Counted from the stretch's first letter, positions 43,365 to 56,059 are shown. The stretch is DNA of 64,000 nucleotides from Clusia tigrina (GCA_920105625.2 OV050031.1:221450194-221514193), one strand, 5' to 3'. Notes: generated by a model not told the origin, from the sequence alone. Numbers and translations: made by a program.

Positions 43365-44905
43365 TAAACCCTTGCCGCATTTTACAGAAGAACACTTCTC
43401 AGTCTCCCGTGAGGTGGGTCGAAAAAATTGGGATACATCGCAGCACAGTGTTTCATAGCAAAGCGCATTCGTCGAATTCCTTTCAATTTGGCTGCGTTTA
43501 TTTAAACTTTTAACAATTATTTGTGCAATTGTGCGCAATTTATTGAGCAATTGAACCGTGATGTGGTTCTCGTGAGAAAAAATTGCACTGCAAAAATTGT
43601 TTACATGTTAATTTTTTGCCAAATTTTACAAAGGCTGCGACCGACATCCAGGACCACGGACCAAGCCGAAAAAAGGGAAGAAAAATTGCATTTTGCAACG
43701 GTAGAAGTTGCAAGCGCTGCAATTAAAAAATAAAACCCTTTGGCTACCTTTTTTCGGCAGCGCGTGGGCCGTGCCGGGCCGGGCCTTTGTATGAAAATTG
43801 AAATTACACCAACAGCAACAACAACAACGACACCAAAGCGGAAAGCGTGTCTCTTTCGGCTTTGTGGAAACGTAACAATCTCCAAAAAATAAAAACAACA
43901 ACAAAAAATATACGAAACAATTGTTTTTGGTGTTTATATTTTTTTTGAAGATTAATTTTTTTTTTTTATTTTTTTTTGAGCTGTTCTGCCACCGCACACT
44001 CTCAAAGCTGGCGGCGGCAGCAGCAGGCAACGCACGCATTCCATGCAATTTTCAGTTAACAACTGATTCAAAGATACTTTTGTGTAAAAATAAAAAATAT
44101 TGGCAAACAATTTACTTTTACCCGAAAAATAAAATCCAAGTAAATAAAGCATAAAAAAAGAAACAAAAACAAATAATTTGTGCACAAAGCAAGAACTTGA
44201 CACAGGCGGAGTTAACGTCAGCAGCCGTGCGCGCCTGTCTACCAGCGGCAGATGGGTGCAGGGCAGCACCAGTAGCACCAGCAGCACCATCACCGGCTCC
44301 AACACCGGCACCATCGCCGACACCACCGATACCGAGCGAACAGCAGACACCGCAATTCTTGCACCAAAGCGTTCGAGTAATTTTCACGTTGCGCCACCTC
44401 GAGCTGCGGCCCGCGCCGTCAGCTCCACCAACCACACGTACGAGGAGTATCTGTGAGATACATTGATTTATTGTGCATATACCAGGGCCGAACACGCCGG
44501 CGAAAAGGATGCGCTGGACCGCTTTTGTTGGACGCTACGATATGCTGTGGTGCGGTGTGCTCTGTGGCACAAGGTATGCTCTGACTGTTTGGGACTTTTG
44601 TTGTTGTTGTTGTTGCCTTTATTGCTGCCATTGTTTTTGTGTGTTTTCGTTTGGCAAATTAAAAGCACATTTAATAATAATAAAAAAAGTTCAATTGAAA
44701 ACATTTTTCTTTAAATTAAATTGAGAATGTTTTACAATTTTTTCCTATGCTTTTTTTTTGACTCACTTTAAAAGTTGAACGCATTTTGCCATTTGTCAAT
44801 AATGGAACCGCCGCCCCGCCCCTCACATACTTTCATTGAAAATTGAGCGAAATCAAAATCCGCCAAAAGTGGACAAACACAGAAGACACACACGAAATGG
44901 GCAGA
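43365..44905. promoter_or_regulatory. Single-copy block, candidate promoter/UTR or enhancer
   Basis: Well-mixed composition with CAA runs (43,806-43,835), T- and A-runs, a GC-rich Ala/Ser/Thr-codon-like stretch (44,200-44,460: CACCAGCAGCACC, CAACACCGGCACC) and TTG runs (44,600-44,640). Overlapping frames of 60-140 residues on both strands disagree on coding direction. A possible 86-base exon, CAG|GGCCGAACACGCC to GGCACAAG|GTATGC (44,488-44,573, plus), is bounded by acceptor- and donor-like sites but shows no domain. Confidence 0.35.
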
Positions 44906-45060
44906 AGAAAGAAACCTTTAAGTTAAGGCAGGCAGAGACTGGGCAAACAGGCAGAGACTAGGCAGGCAGAGCTAGGCCGGTAGAGACTTGGCAGGCAGGC
45001 AGAGACTATGCAGGCAGAGACTAGCCAAGCAGAGACTAGCCAAGCAGAGGCTGGGCAGGC
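44906..45060. repeat. ~14-bp GGCAGGCAGAGACTA repeat
   Basis: About ten copies of GGCAGGCAGAGACTA, GGCAGAGACTAG and CCAAGCAGAGACTAG. Confidence 0.9.
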
Positions 45061-45439
45061 AATCACAGAGCGCCGCGCATTGATATTCCAAATTAAGAAA
45101 AATCAGTTTGAAAATTAGGCAACAAAAATAAAGGAAAAATTGCAGAAGAAACACGAATTTTGTTCGTACAAATTGGCAAATGTTCAAAGAAGTTTCTCTT
45201 CTTTCACTTGGCGTTTTATTTGTGCATGGCGTGAATTGTAAAATGGCTTATAAAGCTTTAAATGGCGCTAGCATGGGCGGCGGAGGATGTAGGAGCTGCC
45301 GACGCAGCCGCCGCAGCTGAGCAGCAGGACTAGCGAAAGTCAAAACTAGTTTGCATATTTAAAGGAGAAAACAAAACACAGTTCACGAAGTTTAAATGCG
45401 GCGCGCTGCTACGGAATATAAAGAATATCACAGAGGAAT
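45061..45439. other. Single-copy DNA
   Basis: Includes a GCCGCCGCAGC-rich patch (45,275-45,325). No gene recognised. Confidence 0.4.
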
Positions 45440-48125
45440 TAGTAAATAGAAATAATTTTGCAATATAAATAAATACAAATATTTAATAAAAATAAATATA
45501 AATATTTACACAAAATATTTTCATATTCGAACATTGACGAAGATTTACTAAAATAGTGACAACAATATAAGAAATATTATTACAGACAAATATTTGTTTC
45601 ATATTCCAAAAATTAACGAATACCAATTAATTAAATTAAATAATTATAAATATATAATATTAAAATATAAAAAATATACAATAATAAATAAATATATATA
45701 CTAAACATAAATAAATATAATAAAAATAAATTAATAAGCAAAATTAATGAAAAATGTAAATGAATAAAAATACATGAATAAGCAAAATTAATGAAAAATA
45801 TAAAAAAATAAAAATAAATGAATAAGCAAAATTAATTTAAAAAAAAAATATAAGTAAATAAAAATAATTGAACAAAAAATTAATGAAAAAAATAAAAATC
45901 ATAAAAATATAAAAAATAAATTAAAATAAAAAAAATAAATGAAAAAAATATAAAAAACAAGTAAATACAAAATAAATAAATAAAAATAATAATAATAATA
46001 AAAAAAAATTTAAAAAATTATAAATAATTATGAAAAATATAAAAAATATACAAACATAAATAAATATAAATAAATAAATACTCAAAACATAAATAAATGA
46101 ATAAGAAAAATTCATAAAAAAAATAAGTAAATAAAAATTATAAAATAATAAAATTAAAAAAGTAAAGAATAAAAATTAAAAAAACAAATAAGTAAATATA
46201 ATAAAAATAAATAAATAAAATAATGAAGAAAATTATAAAAATAAATAAATAAAATAATGAAAAAAATAGTAAATAAATAAATAAAATAATGAAAAAAATA
46301 ATAAGAAATAAATAAAAATGATAAAAATAAATTAATAAGAAAAATAAATGAGAGTAGTAAAATTAATTTTAAAAAAATAAATGAAATTAAAAATAATAAA
46401 TAAAAAAAATTAATATAAAATAAATAAATAATTAATAAATTAAAATAATAAAAATATATAAATGAAAATAATTTGAAAAAACAAAAAAATAAAAAAAGTA
46501 AAAAAAAAATTGAAAACCATTGTAAAAACCATAAATAATAAAATTAGTGAAAAAAAAGAAATAAATAAAAAATATATAAAAAAAATTATTGAAAAAATAA
46601 ATGTATTATCGGCATTATCGGCAGATAAAAAATCAAAATATATAAAAAGAATATTTTAAAAATTTAATTAAAAAATCATTATTGATCATATCAGATAAAT
46701 TGGCCTTATTTTAGTTTTCTGCATTAAATTAATAATAAAAAATTTAAACTTAAACATAAGTACAGGAAACAAATTTAACAAAGAAATTGTATAAAATAAA
46801 TTTAAAGAAAAAAATTAAATATATAACGAAAAAATTTTATAAAAAAATCTTTAACTAAATTAATAAATTTCTTTCTTTTCTAATTATAAAATAAATTATT
46901 AAAAATTTGTTGAACAAATGTGTTAAAAAATTGTTAAATTAATTATTACAAAATAAATAAATAACAAAAAAATAATATTAAAAAAGATAAAAATATTATT
47001 AAAGAAAATTCTGAAATATATTAAAAAATTAAAATTATAAACTATATCATTAAAAGAAAATAAACTAAATTATGAAAATGAAATAATAAACTAAATTATT
47101 AAAACAAAATAATAAACTAAATTATTAAAATAAAATAATAAATTACATTATTAAAAAATTATCAAATATATTTCTAAAAAATTAGTTAAATAAATAAAAT
47201 AAAAAATTACAAAAAATTATTAAAATAAAATAATAAACTAAATTATTAAAAATAATGATCAATTAAATGTTTAAAAAAAGAATTAAATAAATAAAAAAAT
47301 TAAATTAAATTAAAAAATTACAAAAAAATTCTTGAAATGATGTACTAAATTATTGAAATATGATCAAATAAATTTAAAAAAAATAATTAAATAAATAAAA
47401 TAAAATTTTATTAAAATAAAATAATGAACTAAATTAGTAAATGATCAAATAAACTTTTAAAAAATTATTTAAGTAAATAAAATAATAAAATAAAACAAAA
47501 AATGAAGCAAAATAAAAAATTACAAAATAATTAACATAATAAACTAAATTATTAAAAAAGATGAAATAATTTTTTAAAAATTAATTTAATAAATTAAATA
47601 AAAATATATTATAATAAAATAATAAACTAAATTATTTTGAAAAATAAACAAATAAATTTTTAACTATTTAATTAAATAACTAAAATTAAATAATAAATAA
47701 AGAAAATAAAATAAAAAATAAAAAAAATTCCAAAAAAATTTTGAAAATGAAATAATAAACTAAATTATTAAGAAATGAGGTAAAAAATTTTAAAAAATTA
47801 ATTGGATAAATAACAAAAAAATTCATTTAAATAAAATAGTAAACTAAAATTGTTAAAAAATTATCAAATAAATTTAAAAAAAAAAAATTAATTAAAATAA
47901 AAAAATACAAAAAAATTATGAAATAAATAAAAAAAATAATAATATTTCTCAACCAAATGAAAAACTAAGAAAATTGAAATAAATTTACAAATTTCTCCAA
48001 AATTTCTAAAAATAGTTAAGAAAAAATTTAGAAAATAAATTATTAAAACAAACAGTTATCAAACAAATGAAAAAAAAATTGTATAAAAAACCAAATTGGC
48101 AAATTTCTAATTAAAGTTAAAACGA
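45440..48125. repeat. 2.7-kb A/T-only tract, A-rich on plus
   Basis: Made almost solely of A and T, dominated by AAATAAATAAAAATAA and AAAATTAATAAAATAA phrases. C and G appear only as isolated bases. A clearly exceeds T on the plus strand. Local sub-repeats (AATAAACTAAATTATTAAAA near 47,060-47,150 and 47,230) show tandem growth. Confidence 0.95.
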
Positions 48126-48224
48126 AAGGTATGAAGGCAAATTAATCATTGAGCTCAGTAGTTTGTTTTGGTGTTTAATAGTCTGGACGCCAGGATGTCA
48201 GTCAGTCATTTAGGGAGACTGGCA
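48126..48224. other. Spacer
   Basis: Single-copy, no feature. Confidence 0.4.
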
Positions 48225-48330
48225 GCTACCAGCACCAGCAACAGCACCAGCGGAATCATCAGCAACAGCACCAGCGGAATCACCAGCAACAGCACCATCG
48301 GAATCACCAGCAACAGCACCAGTTCCAGCT
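48225..48330. repeat. 24-bp CAGCAACAGCACC repeat, 4 copies
   Basis: AGCAACAGCACCAGCGGAAT and CACC/CATC complete each unit. A 61-aa Ser/Thr-rich plus frame runs through it and is repeat-derived. Confidence 0.9.
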
Positions 48331-48884
48331 CCTGCGCCATCACCAGCATATAACACTGACATTTAATGTTGCTGCTGCACATTGAGGCAAATGATTAATT
48401 ATGTTTGCATGAGAGCAGCGTTGCTTGGCTGCCACTGCCACCTCCTGTTCTACCGTGACTGCTGCTGCTATCACTAAAATAAGTGTTGAGATATTGTCCC
48501 AGAGGAATAAACCCAAACGAACTCATCCCTGCAGCTGACAAGAGTCTGAAGATGTGCCAGTGGACAGACTGCTCTGATAAGGCAAGGCAGGCATTCAATA
48601 AAAAAATCCGAAAACAATTTATACTTAAATAAACGAGTATATAAAATATAATCAATATTTAAGCTCGGGAGTTGACTGTTGGAGGACTCCAGAGGGTTGA
48701 GAAAACTATGAAATAGCTTAGAACAAAGATGCCGTGGAAATTGGAAGTTAGATTTAAGGATGTTGTTGTGGTATAAGGAAAATTAAAGTTCGTAAAGGAA
48801 TTCCAGACTAGCAAGGAAAGTATTCAAAAGAGAATTTTAAATGGGAATCAGCTCTTCCAGTATATATCTACAAAGAATGAGGAG
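48331..48884. other. Single-copy DNA
   Basis: An 86-aa minus frame (48,655-48,395) has a Ser-rich end and no domain. Not called. Confidence 0.35.
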
Positions 48885-49225
48885 GAGGCGTAGGGTAGTA
48901 GGAAAAACGCTCATTGGGCTAAAGGAGAGGTAGAAAAGATGCTCACTACCGAGCTTAGGGAGAGGTAGGGTAGGAAATACGTTCACTACTGAGCTTAGAG
49001 AGAGGTGGGGTAGAAAAGATACTCACTGAGCTTAAGGAGAAATATGGTAGAAAATATGCTCACTACCGAGCGTAGGGAGAGGTAGGGTAGGAAATATGTT
49101 CACTACTGAGCTACAACTGAGCTTAGAGAAAGGTGGGGTAGAAAATATACTCACTGAGCTTAAGGAGAAATATGGGTAGAAAATATGCTCACTACCGAGC
49201 TTAGGGAGAGGTAGGATAGAAATGA
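48885..49225. repeat. ~42-bp purine-rich tandem repeat, ~7 copies
   Basis: GAGAGGTAGGGTAG, AAAATATGCTCACTACCGAG and CTTAGG recur, with GCTTAAGGAGAAATATGG variants that form a larger alternating unit. Confidence 0.9.
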
Positions 49226-50110
49226 CGCCTTCTGAAGCTAAACACGGAATAATAATGAATATGAAAGCTAATGCTCAGTAACTCCCACTTTACTCCCACT
49301 ACTAAAACGTTGAACAATTTTGCGTTGCATTAATTCTGGCACCAGGATATTTTCTCATGGTCATGCCTGGTTTAAAAACTGCTGAATTTGGTTGCGTTCC
49401 AACACTCACAGAATGAGTCATCTTTGTCATATCCCGTTGTGACCCAGTGTAAGCAGCAACTTCTTCATGTGGCTGCAACATGTGCGTTTCGCTCATTTCC
49501 TCAGTGTATCCGTGTAGGTAGCGATTTTATAGGTACTCCTCACCCACACACACACACACACACACTCACATGCACATTTGAATGCAAATTAATTTCAAGG
49601 TAATTGTTCTACTCTGCTCTGTCAGTCAGTCCGCCACATGCGCGCGCAACTGCTCCAGGAGGCTATTAAAGCTGCATACTAAAAACCAATGAGAAGAAAA
49701 CAGAGGAAAGAAGTGAAACTCGTAAAATCCCATGGAAGCGATCCGTCGACTGCAGTTTCAAAAGGGCACAAAATGCGCATTTTTCATGCAGAACGTCGTC
49801 ATGGCTGCAGATTTCTAAAATTAGTACCAAAGCAGCTCAGACTGAGCATGATGAGAGCGTATTCCATCCATTCGGTGAAACGACGGCGTGATGCACCTTT
49901 GGAAAAGTATTTCAAGTGTGTGCCTGCCAAACTGGCACAGCGTTGCCTGCATATGTGGCACTTTTCCTTGAGGCATTTTTTCGTCTTCTTTGTTTGTAGT
50001 GAGAGATTCGTGCAAAGAATCAGTTACCTAAGTCAAGGCAAGACGAGACTAGTCAAGCCACCTTTGAGGCGACTTGTAAAGGTGCACCTCTTTCTGTGTT
50101 GCAGCTAAAA
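49226..50110. promoter_or_regulatory. Single-copy balanced block with unrecognised frame
   Basis: A 139-codon plus frame (49,689-50,108) starts MRRKQRKEVKLVKSHG, is very basic and contains no known domain. An opposing 64-aa frame covers part of it. A CA run lies at 49,550-49,566, and a donor-like TTTCAAG|GTAATT at 49,600. Composition resembles the other candidate regulatory blocks. Confidence 0.25.
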
Positions 50111-50564
50111 TTAGCGCACAGGCAGATTGAAGTCGTAGGCAGGCAGTCAGGCATGTTGTGTTTCGGGATGTGTTGTTCGGCCTCATGTAGGGGCATGTGT
50201 TTTTCATGTGTGCCTCTTATGCCTCAGCATGCCTCAAGGTAAGACAATTTGAAGTGGTGTGGCTTTGAAATTAGGAAATTAGTTGCAAGTACTTAAGTTA
50301 TTAAGGAAGTCGAAACGATCGAAAGGGAAGGGTGGGTCTAATGAGAAATGGCATAAATATAAATAAAATAGGTAAATAAAGTGATCATAAAATCTTTACT
50401 TAGATCAACTTTGAATTGGTTGAGGTTTTAGTGAAATATTCAGAAGCCACAGGGAATGATGTTGGCCTTCATTCTGGAAATAAACCGGATTCTAGAGAAG
50501 TGAGGAATGTGTGTAAATATGGCCATGGTGATATGTGAACTTCAGTGTAAATAGGAATCACTGT
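50111..50564. other. Unassigned sequence
   Basis: Single-copy, no feature recognised. Confidence 0.4.
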
Positions 50565-51320
50565 CGCTCGTCATTGAAGAGTATCCATTGAGTCCACCTC
50601 CAGAATATTCCTTCGAGTCCACCGTTAGATTATTCATTCAGTCCATCTTCAGTGTAACAATTGAGTCCACCTCTAGAGTAACCATTGAGTCCAAAGGTTA
50701 GAATACACATTGAATCCAAGAGTATCCATTAAGTCTACCTCCAGCGTATATTGAGTCCACCTTCAGAGTGTCCATTGAGTTCACCTCCAGAGTCTCCATT
50801 GGTTCACCACCAGAGTATCCATTATGTCCACCTCCAAAGTAACTATTGAGTTCACATCCAGAGTATACATTTAGTCCACCTTCAGAGTATCCATTGAGTC
50901 CACTTTTAAAGTATCCTTTGAATACACCTCCGGAGTATCCATTTAGTCCACCTTCAGACTATCCATTGAGTCCACTTCCAGAGCATCCATTAAATCCACC
51001 TCCAGAGTGTCCATTAAATCCACCTCCAGATTATCCATTCGTGACAAAGTATTCATTGAGTGGACTTGAGTGGACTCAATTGATACACCTCCGGAGTATC
51101 AATTGAGTCCACCTTCAGACTATCCATTGAGTCCTATTTTAAAGAATCCCTTGAGTCAACTCTAGAGTATCGAATGTGTTCACTTCCAGGGTATTCATTG
51201 AGTCCACATACAGAGTATCCATTGAGTCCAAGTACAGAGTATCCATTGAGTCCACATACAGAGTATCGATTGAGTCCACATACAAAGTATCCATTGAGTC
51301 CACATACAGAGTATCCATTG
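50565..51320. repeat. 24-bp minisatellite, ~31 copies, open in both directions
   Basis: The monomer reads CAGAGTATCCATTGAGTCCA plus CCTC or CATA. The period of 8 codons gives open frames on both strands: SPPSEYPL repeats on plus (50,846-51,106; 51,174-51,416) and MDTLYVDS repeats on minus. The left part (50,565-50,830) is more diverged than 51,180-51,310. Confidence 0.95.
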
Positions 51321-51639
51321 GTATCTTGTAGAGGTTCATATTGTACTGTAGGAGGTCTTATACTGTTCATTTCTTTATATAAGTTCCTGATTGAACAGTT
51401 CAGTACCTCCCAGTAATCCATTCCATTGACTCAGTCCACAAAGCACATCGTAAAGTTCCGTTTATCGTCTCTGCTACAATGTTTTGCTTCCAACTCTTTA
51501 TATATATAAATATAGAGATAAACAGAACAATTCCTTTTTCTTCTTCTTTTACTTGGTCTCAGCCTCTGGGAGAATGGCACTAAACTTTCACCCACAATAC
51601 CAAAAACCAAGAGTAAAGATATACCGATATTTTTTAGTG
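51321..51639. other. Unassigned sequence
   Basis: Single-copy, with TATATATAAATATAGAGAT near 51,500. No gene. Confidence 0.4.
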
Positions 51640-52960
51640 AGACTTTTCCAATATAATTAGTCCAATTAATAGTACATTTTCTGCTTTCTTCTTTGGAGTG
51701 TGTTCCAGAGAACCATCGATTGGTTTCCTTGTCATACTCTCATTAATATCTTGTAATAGATTTAAGGTTTTTTTTTTATAATACAATTCATTCTTTTTTG
51801 AGATCTTCAATAATGTTTTCTTTAAAGATTTCCAGAATACTCAAAGTAAGCCATATTTGATTGCTTCCTTCATGTACTATTCCTGTCTTAAATGATTGCT
51901 TCTTTCCTTGATTTCTTGCTTCATAAACTATTCCTGCCTTAAATGATCGATTCCGTCCTTGATTTCTTGCTTCATAAGATATTCCTGCCGTAAATGATCC
52001 CTTCCTTCATATGTTATTCCAGACAAATACATTTGTTTCATTGTTTTAATTTAATTATTTTTTTTTTGTCCTCTTGGAATGTGTTCTGCTAGTAACTCAT
52101 TGGTTTCCTTTTGATTTCTTCAACAACATTATATTCTACTCTCTTTGATTATGTGCCGAGCCAACCTATTATTTGCTTTTTTTTAATCTCTTCAACAATA
52201 TTCTGTTAGTATGTTCTTCGAAAATGTTGCATCCAAACCATTTGGCTTCCTATTTAGTTTTTAATATTATATTCCTATCTTCTTGTGTGGTGTGTTCCAA
52301 AAATCCTTTCTTTCTTTTTCTTCCTTTCTTAATATTCGTCTTTCTGTTCTCTTGACATCAGTTCCAGTCAGCTCATTAACTTTTCTTTAATTTCTTCAAC
52401 AATATTCTGTTCGCATGCTCTATAAATGTATGTGGTCCAGACAAACCTATTCGCTTCTTTTTGATTTCTTGAATAATATTCTATTATAACCTTTTTTGAA
52501 AGTGTTCCGAGCAAACCTATTTGCATATTTTTCATTTCTTGAATGAGTTTGTATTCTAATCTTCTTTTTACAATATTGTTTCTTTCTTTATTTTTGCTTC
52601 ATTTCTTAATATTCTTGTTTTCTTTACGTCTCTTCTAGCCAATTCATTAGCTTCTTTTTTATTTCTTCAACAATATTCTGTTCTAATCTTCTTTGCAAGT
52701 GTTCCAGACAAACCCATTGGCTTGCTTTTGAGTTCATCACTAATATTATCCTTCTTTTTGTATAGTGGTTTCCATAAAACCCTTTCTTTCTTTTTGCTTC
52801 CTTTCTTAATATTCTTCTTTCCGGTCTCTTTTAGTCTGTTCCAGACAATTCATTACGTTCTCTTTGATTTGTTCAGTAATATTCTGTTCTTCTATGAATG
52901 TAATCCCATTCCTTGCCTATGATTTTATTAGTTCTTCACTTTTAATATGAGAACCATTGA
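51640..52960. repeat. Degenerate pyrimidine-rich array with ~205-245-bp higher-order units
   Basis: TTTCTTCAACAATATTCTGT, AAGTGTTCCAGACAAACC and CTTTCTTAATATTCTTCTTT recur. The order CCTTTCTTTCTTTTT, CTTAATATTC, CAGTTCCAG...CATTA, CAATATTCTGTT is repeated from about 52,285, 52,570 and 52,775. Related short units (CCTGCCTTAAATGAT) occupy 51,860-52,010. Confidence 0.8.
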
Positions 52961-54080
52961 TCTCTCTTATTCTATTTTATGATTCCGGTCTGCTCTGTCC
53001 TCCGTCATCTTTGTTCGTTCCTCGAATTCATTGCTTCGAAAGTTTGCCATAATTTCCCACACACGTGCGCTATAATCGCTTATTTGCGCCACCCTTCACC
53101 TGTTTTCGGGCAATTACCATAAATTTCCAATAATTTTCCCAATGCCCGATCGCGTCGCCCCGAGGCATTTGCCACACCTTTATTATATCATAAAAGCCAT
53201 AAACATAAATACTCGTACACCAGCGGAATTTATAGCGGGGCTTAAGTGCAGGAATTTAAATCGCAGCACGCTTTGGCGGGCGTGCTTCTTTTTGCTTTAA
53301 TTTTGCTGTTGTTGTTGTTTGTTCTTCCAACGTCACTTACAACAACAAAAGGCGAACACGCAAGCTTCTAATAAAATATGATGATATTTATTAAAATTTT
53401 TTTTTTTGGAAATTTTTTAAAGTTTTTTCTGAGGTTTTTTAAGTTCACCTCCGCAAAACAATTCTGTTCCATATTTCGTTATTGTTGTTGTTGTTGTTGT
53501 TTGGAACTATGCGCGTTTTAAATATCAATTCGCACCTTGTACGTGAATTATGTGCGACATTTTTGCGTTCACCCATTGTGAGAACGAAAACAAGTGGGCC
53601 GCGGGGGCGGGTAGGGAGCCATGCAAGGAGCCCAGTTGGCAAGTTTGTTTACTTTGAAAGCGCATAAAAACGATTCCATTCGCTGTAAAAACGAAATAAA
53701 AACAAATGAAGTGTTGTAAAAGTGTAAACGCGATATGAGTGGACGGACAGATTCCCACAGATATCGTGTTAGCTTTTATTTATTATTTTATAAACTTATT
53801 AGTTACATTAACAGAATTTTATGGCAGACAGTTTCGAAGCGTTTCCGTTTCCTATAAATTTGTTTACTTTTCCGAATTTATGCACATCACTTGCTTTTAA
53901 CAAATTATTCCTATTAATTTTTGAGATTGCATTTGCCAAAATTATTTGCAGCATTGTGCATAACAATTCGCCGCAGGAAAAGTGTTAGTACTATTAGGCT
54001 AAAATAGTTTCAATGTATACATAGTTGGGTGAGGAGGATGCCAATACCTCCTATTGCGTCTATTCAACAAGAGAGAAATG
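52961..54080. promoter_or_regulatory. Single-copy block, candidate enhancer
   Basis: 53,050-53,300 is the most enhancer-like stretch of the window. It has CACACGTGCG, CACCTG (E-boxes), CAATTACC, three CATAAA sites in 25 bp (CATAAAAGCCATAAACATAA) and GGAATTTATAGCGGGG. CATAAA/TTTATG is the preferred core of Abd-B/Caudal-type homeodomains. TTG runs occur at 53,305 and 53,481-53,500. Short frames around 53,445-53,758 have no domain. Confidence 0.4.
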
Positions 54081-55386
54081 GCATTAGTTCATAGCAATGA
54101 CGTTAGTTCATAGCAATGAGGTTAGTTCATAGCAGTGACGTTAGTTCATAGTAATGACGTTAGTTCATAGTAATGACATTAGTTCATAGCAATGACGTTA
54201 GTTCATAGTAATGAAGTTAGTTCATAGTAATGACATTAGTTCATAGCAATGACGTTAGTTCATAGTAATGAAGTTAGTTCATAGTAATGACATTAGTTCA
54301 TAGCAATGACGTTAGTTCATAGTAATGAAGTTAGTTCATAGTAATGACATTAGTTCATAGCAATGACGTTAGTTCATAGTAATGAAGTTAGTTCATAGTA
54401 ATGACGTTAGTTCATAGTAATGACGTTAGTTCATAGCAATGACGTTAGTTCATAGTAATGACGTTAGTTCATAGCAATGACGTTAGTTCATAGCAGTGAC
54501 GTTAGTTCATAGCAATGACGTTAGTTCATAGTAATGACATTAGTTCACAGCAATGACGTTAGTTCATAGTAATGAAGTTAGTTCATAGTAATGACATTAG
54601 TTCATAGCAATGACGTTAGTTCATAGTAATGACATTAGTTCATAGCAGTGACGTTAGTTCATAGCAATGACGTTAGTTCATAGTAATGACGTTAGTTCAT
54701 AGTAATGACGTTAGTTCATAGCAATGACGTTAGTTCATAGCAGTGACGTTAGTTCATAGCAATGACGTTAGTTCATAGTAATGACATTAGTTCACAGCAA
54801 TGACGTTAGTTCATAGTAATGAAGTTAGTTCATAGTAATGACATTAGTTCATAGCAATGACGTTAGTTCATAGTAATGACGTTAGTTCATAGCAATGACG
54901 TTAGTTCATAGCAGTGACGTTAGTTCATAGCAATGACGTTAGTTCATAGTAATGACATTAGTTCACAGCAATGACGTTAGTTCATAGTAATGAAGTTAGT
55001 TCATAGTAATGACATTAGTTCATAGCAATGACGTTAGTTCATAGTAATGACGTTAGTTCATAGTAATGACATTAGTTCATAGCAGTGACGTTAGTTCATA
55101 GCAATGACGTTAGTTCATAGTAATGACGTTAGTTCATAGCAATGACGTTAGTTCATAGCAATGACGTTAGTTCATAGTAATGACGTTAGTTCATAGTAAT
55201 GACGTTAGTTCATAGCAATGACGTTAGTTCATAGTAATGACGTTAGTTCATAGCAATGACGTTAGTTCATAGTAATGACGTTAGTTCATAGCAATGACGT
55301 TAGTTCATAGCAATGACGTTAGTTCATAGTAATGACGTTAGTTCATAGTAATGACGTTAGTTCATAGTAATGACATTAGTTCATAA
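54081..55386. repeat. 19-bp minisatellite, ~69 copies, with higher-order structure
   Basis: The monomer GTTAGTTCATAGTAATGAC is almost free of indels. Variants (GCAATGACG, GTAATGAAG, GTAATGACAT, GCAGTGACG, TTCACAG) follow an ordered pattern. A 57-bp trimer repeats at 54,180-54,400. The rare TTCACAG variant recurs at 54,540, 54,787 and 54,958, offsets of 247 and 171 bp, that is 13 and 9 monomers. Confidence 0.98.
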
Positions 55387-56059
55387 TTAAGTCAAAGACC
55401 AAATAGAACAGACACTCTAATAAATGACGCGGGAATCGATTGTCTTTTCTTATTCTTCTTTGGTTAAGTTGTGCATATGACTATCTCTTTCGCCCATTGA
55501 GATTGTTTGTTTACATGTCTACTACTCGAATGCCATATCAACTCTGTACTCATCGTGAATTGTTTCTCTTCTGTAGCTCTTAAATTTGTGAGGTATTTTG
55601 ATGAACATTTTTAGTTGGCTGACAATTGTTTAAATAATTTCAATTTGAGGCAGATTTTTGAAATTGCATATGGCGCTTGACATGGCTGACGTTGTTGTTG
55701 TTGTTTTTGTTGATGTTGCATTTTGTGCTCTAATTTATTAATACAAATGGCTTCATTTCTTAATGTGCCATTAATGAAGCGTTCTCAAATATTTCATTTT
55801 ATATTTTGTCAATGAAAATTCAATTAATTTCAAGCGAGGTGAAAATTTATTCTAATTGTTAACAATAAATAAAATTATATTAGAAATGCAACGCCTCCTT
55901 TTCTAATGAATTTACGTTTGGTCAAGTATGAAGAAAAGATTCCAACAGAAAGAGGAACAGTCGCAATTAATTTATCTATTATAATAATTATATAGAATGG
56001 ATGTGGTCGCTCAGAATGGCATAAATCGCGTCTTTAAGTGCTCATTGAGATATAATGCA
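55387..56059. promoter_or_regulatory. Single-copy block
   Basis: TTG run (55,690-55,715), then CTAATTTATTAATACAAATGG and GTGCCATTAATGAAGC with homeodomain-type cores. No gene is seen. The regulatory label rests on composition and is tentative. Confidence 0.3.

Noticed and set aside
43626..44495. Overlapping frames of 89-140 residues on both strands
   Set aside because: Contradictory directions, low-complexity Ser/Thr/Ala content from CAG/CAC runs and no domain. Kept only as a regulatory or UTR candidate.
49689..50108. 139-residue basic plus frame as a gene
   Set aside because: No recognisable domain, an overlapping opposite frame and no clear start or splice context. Noted within the block entry only.
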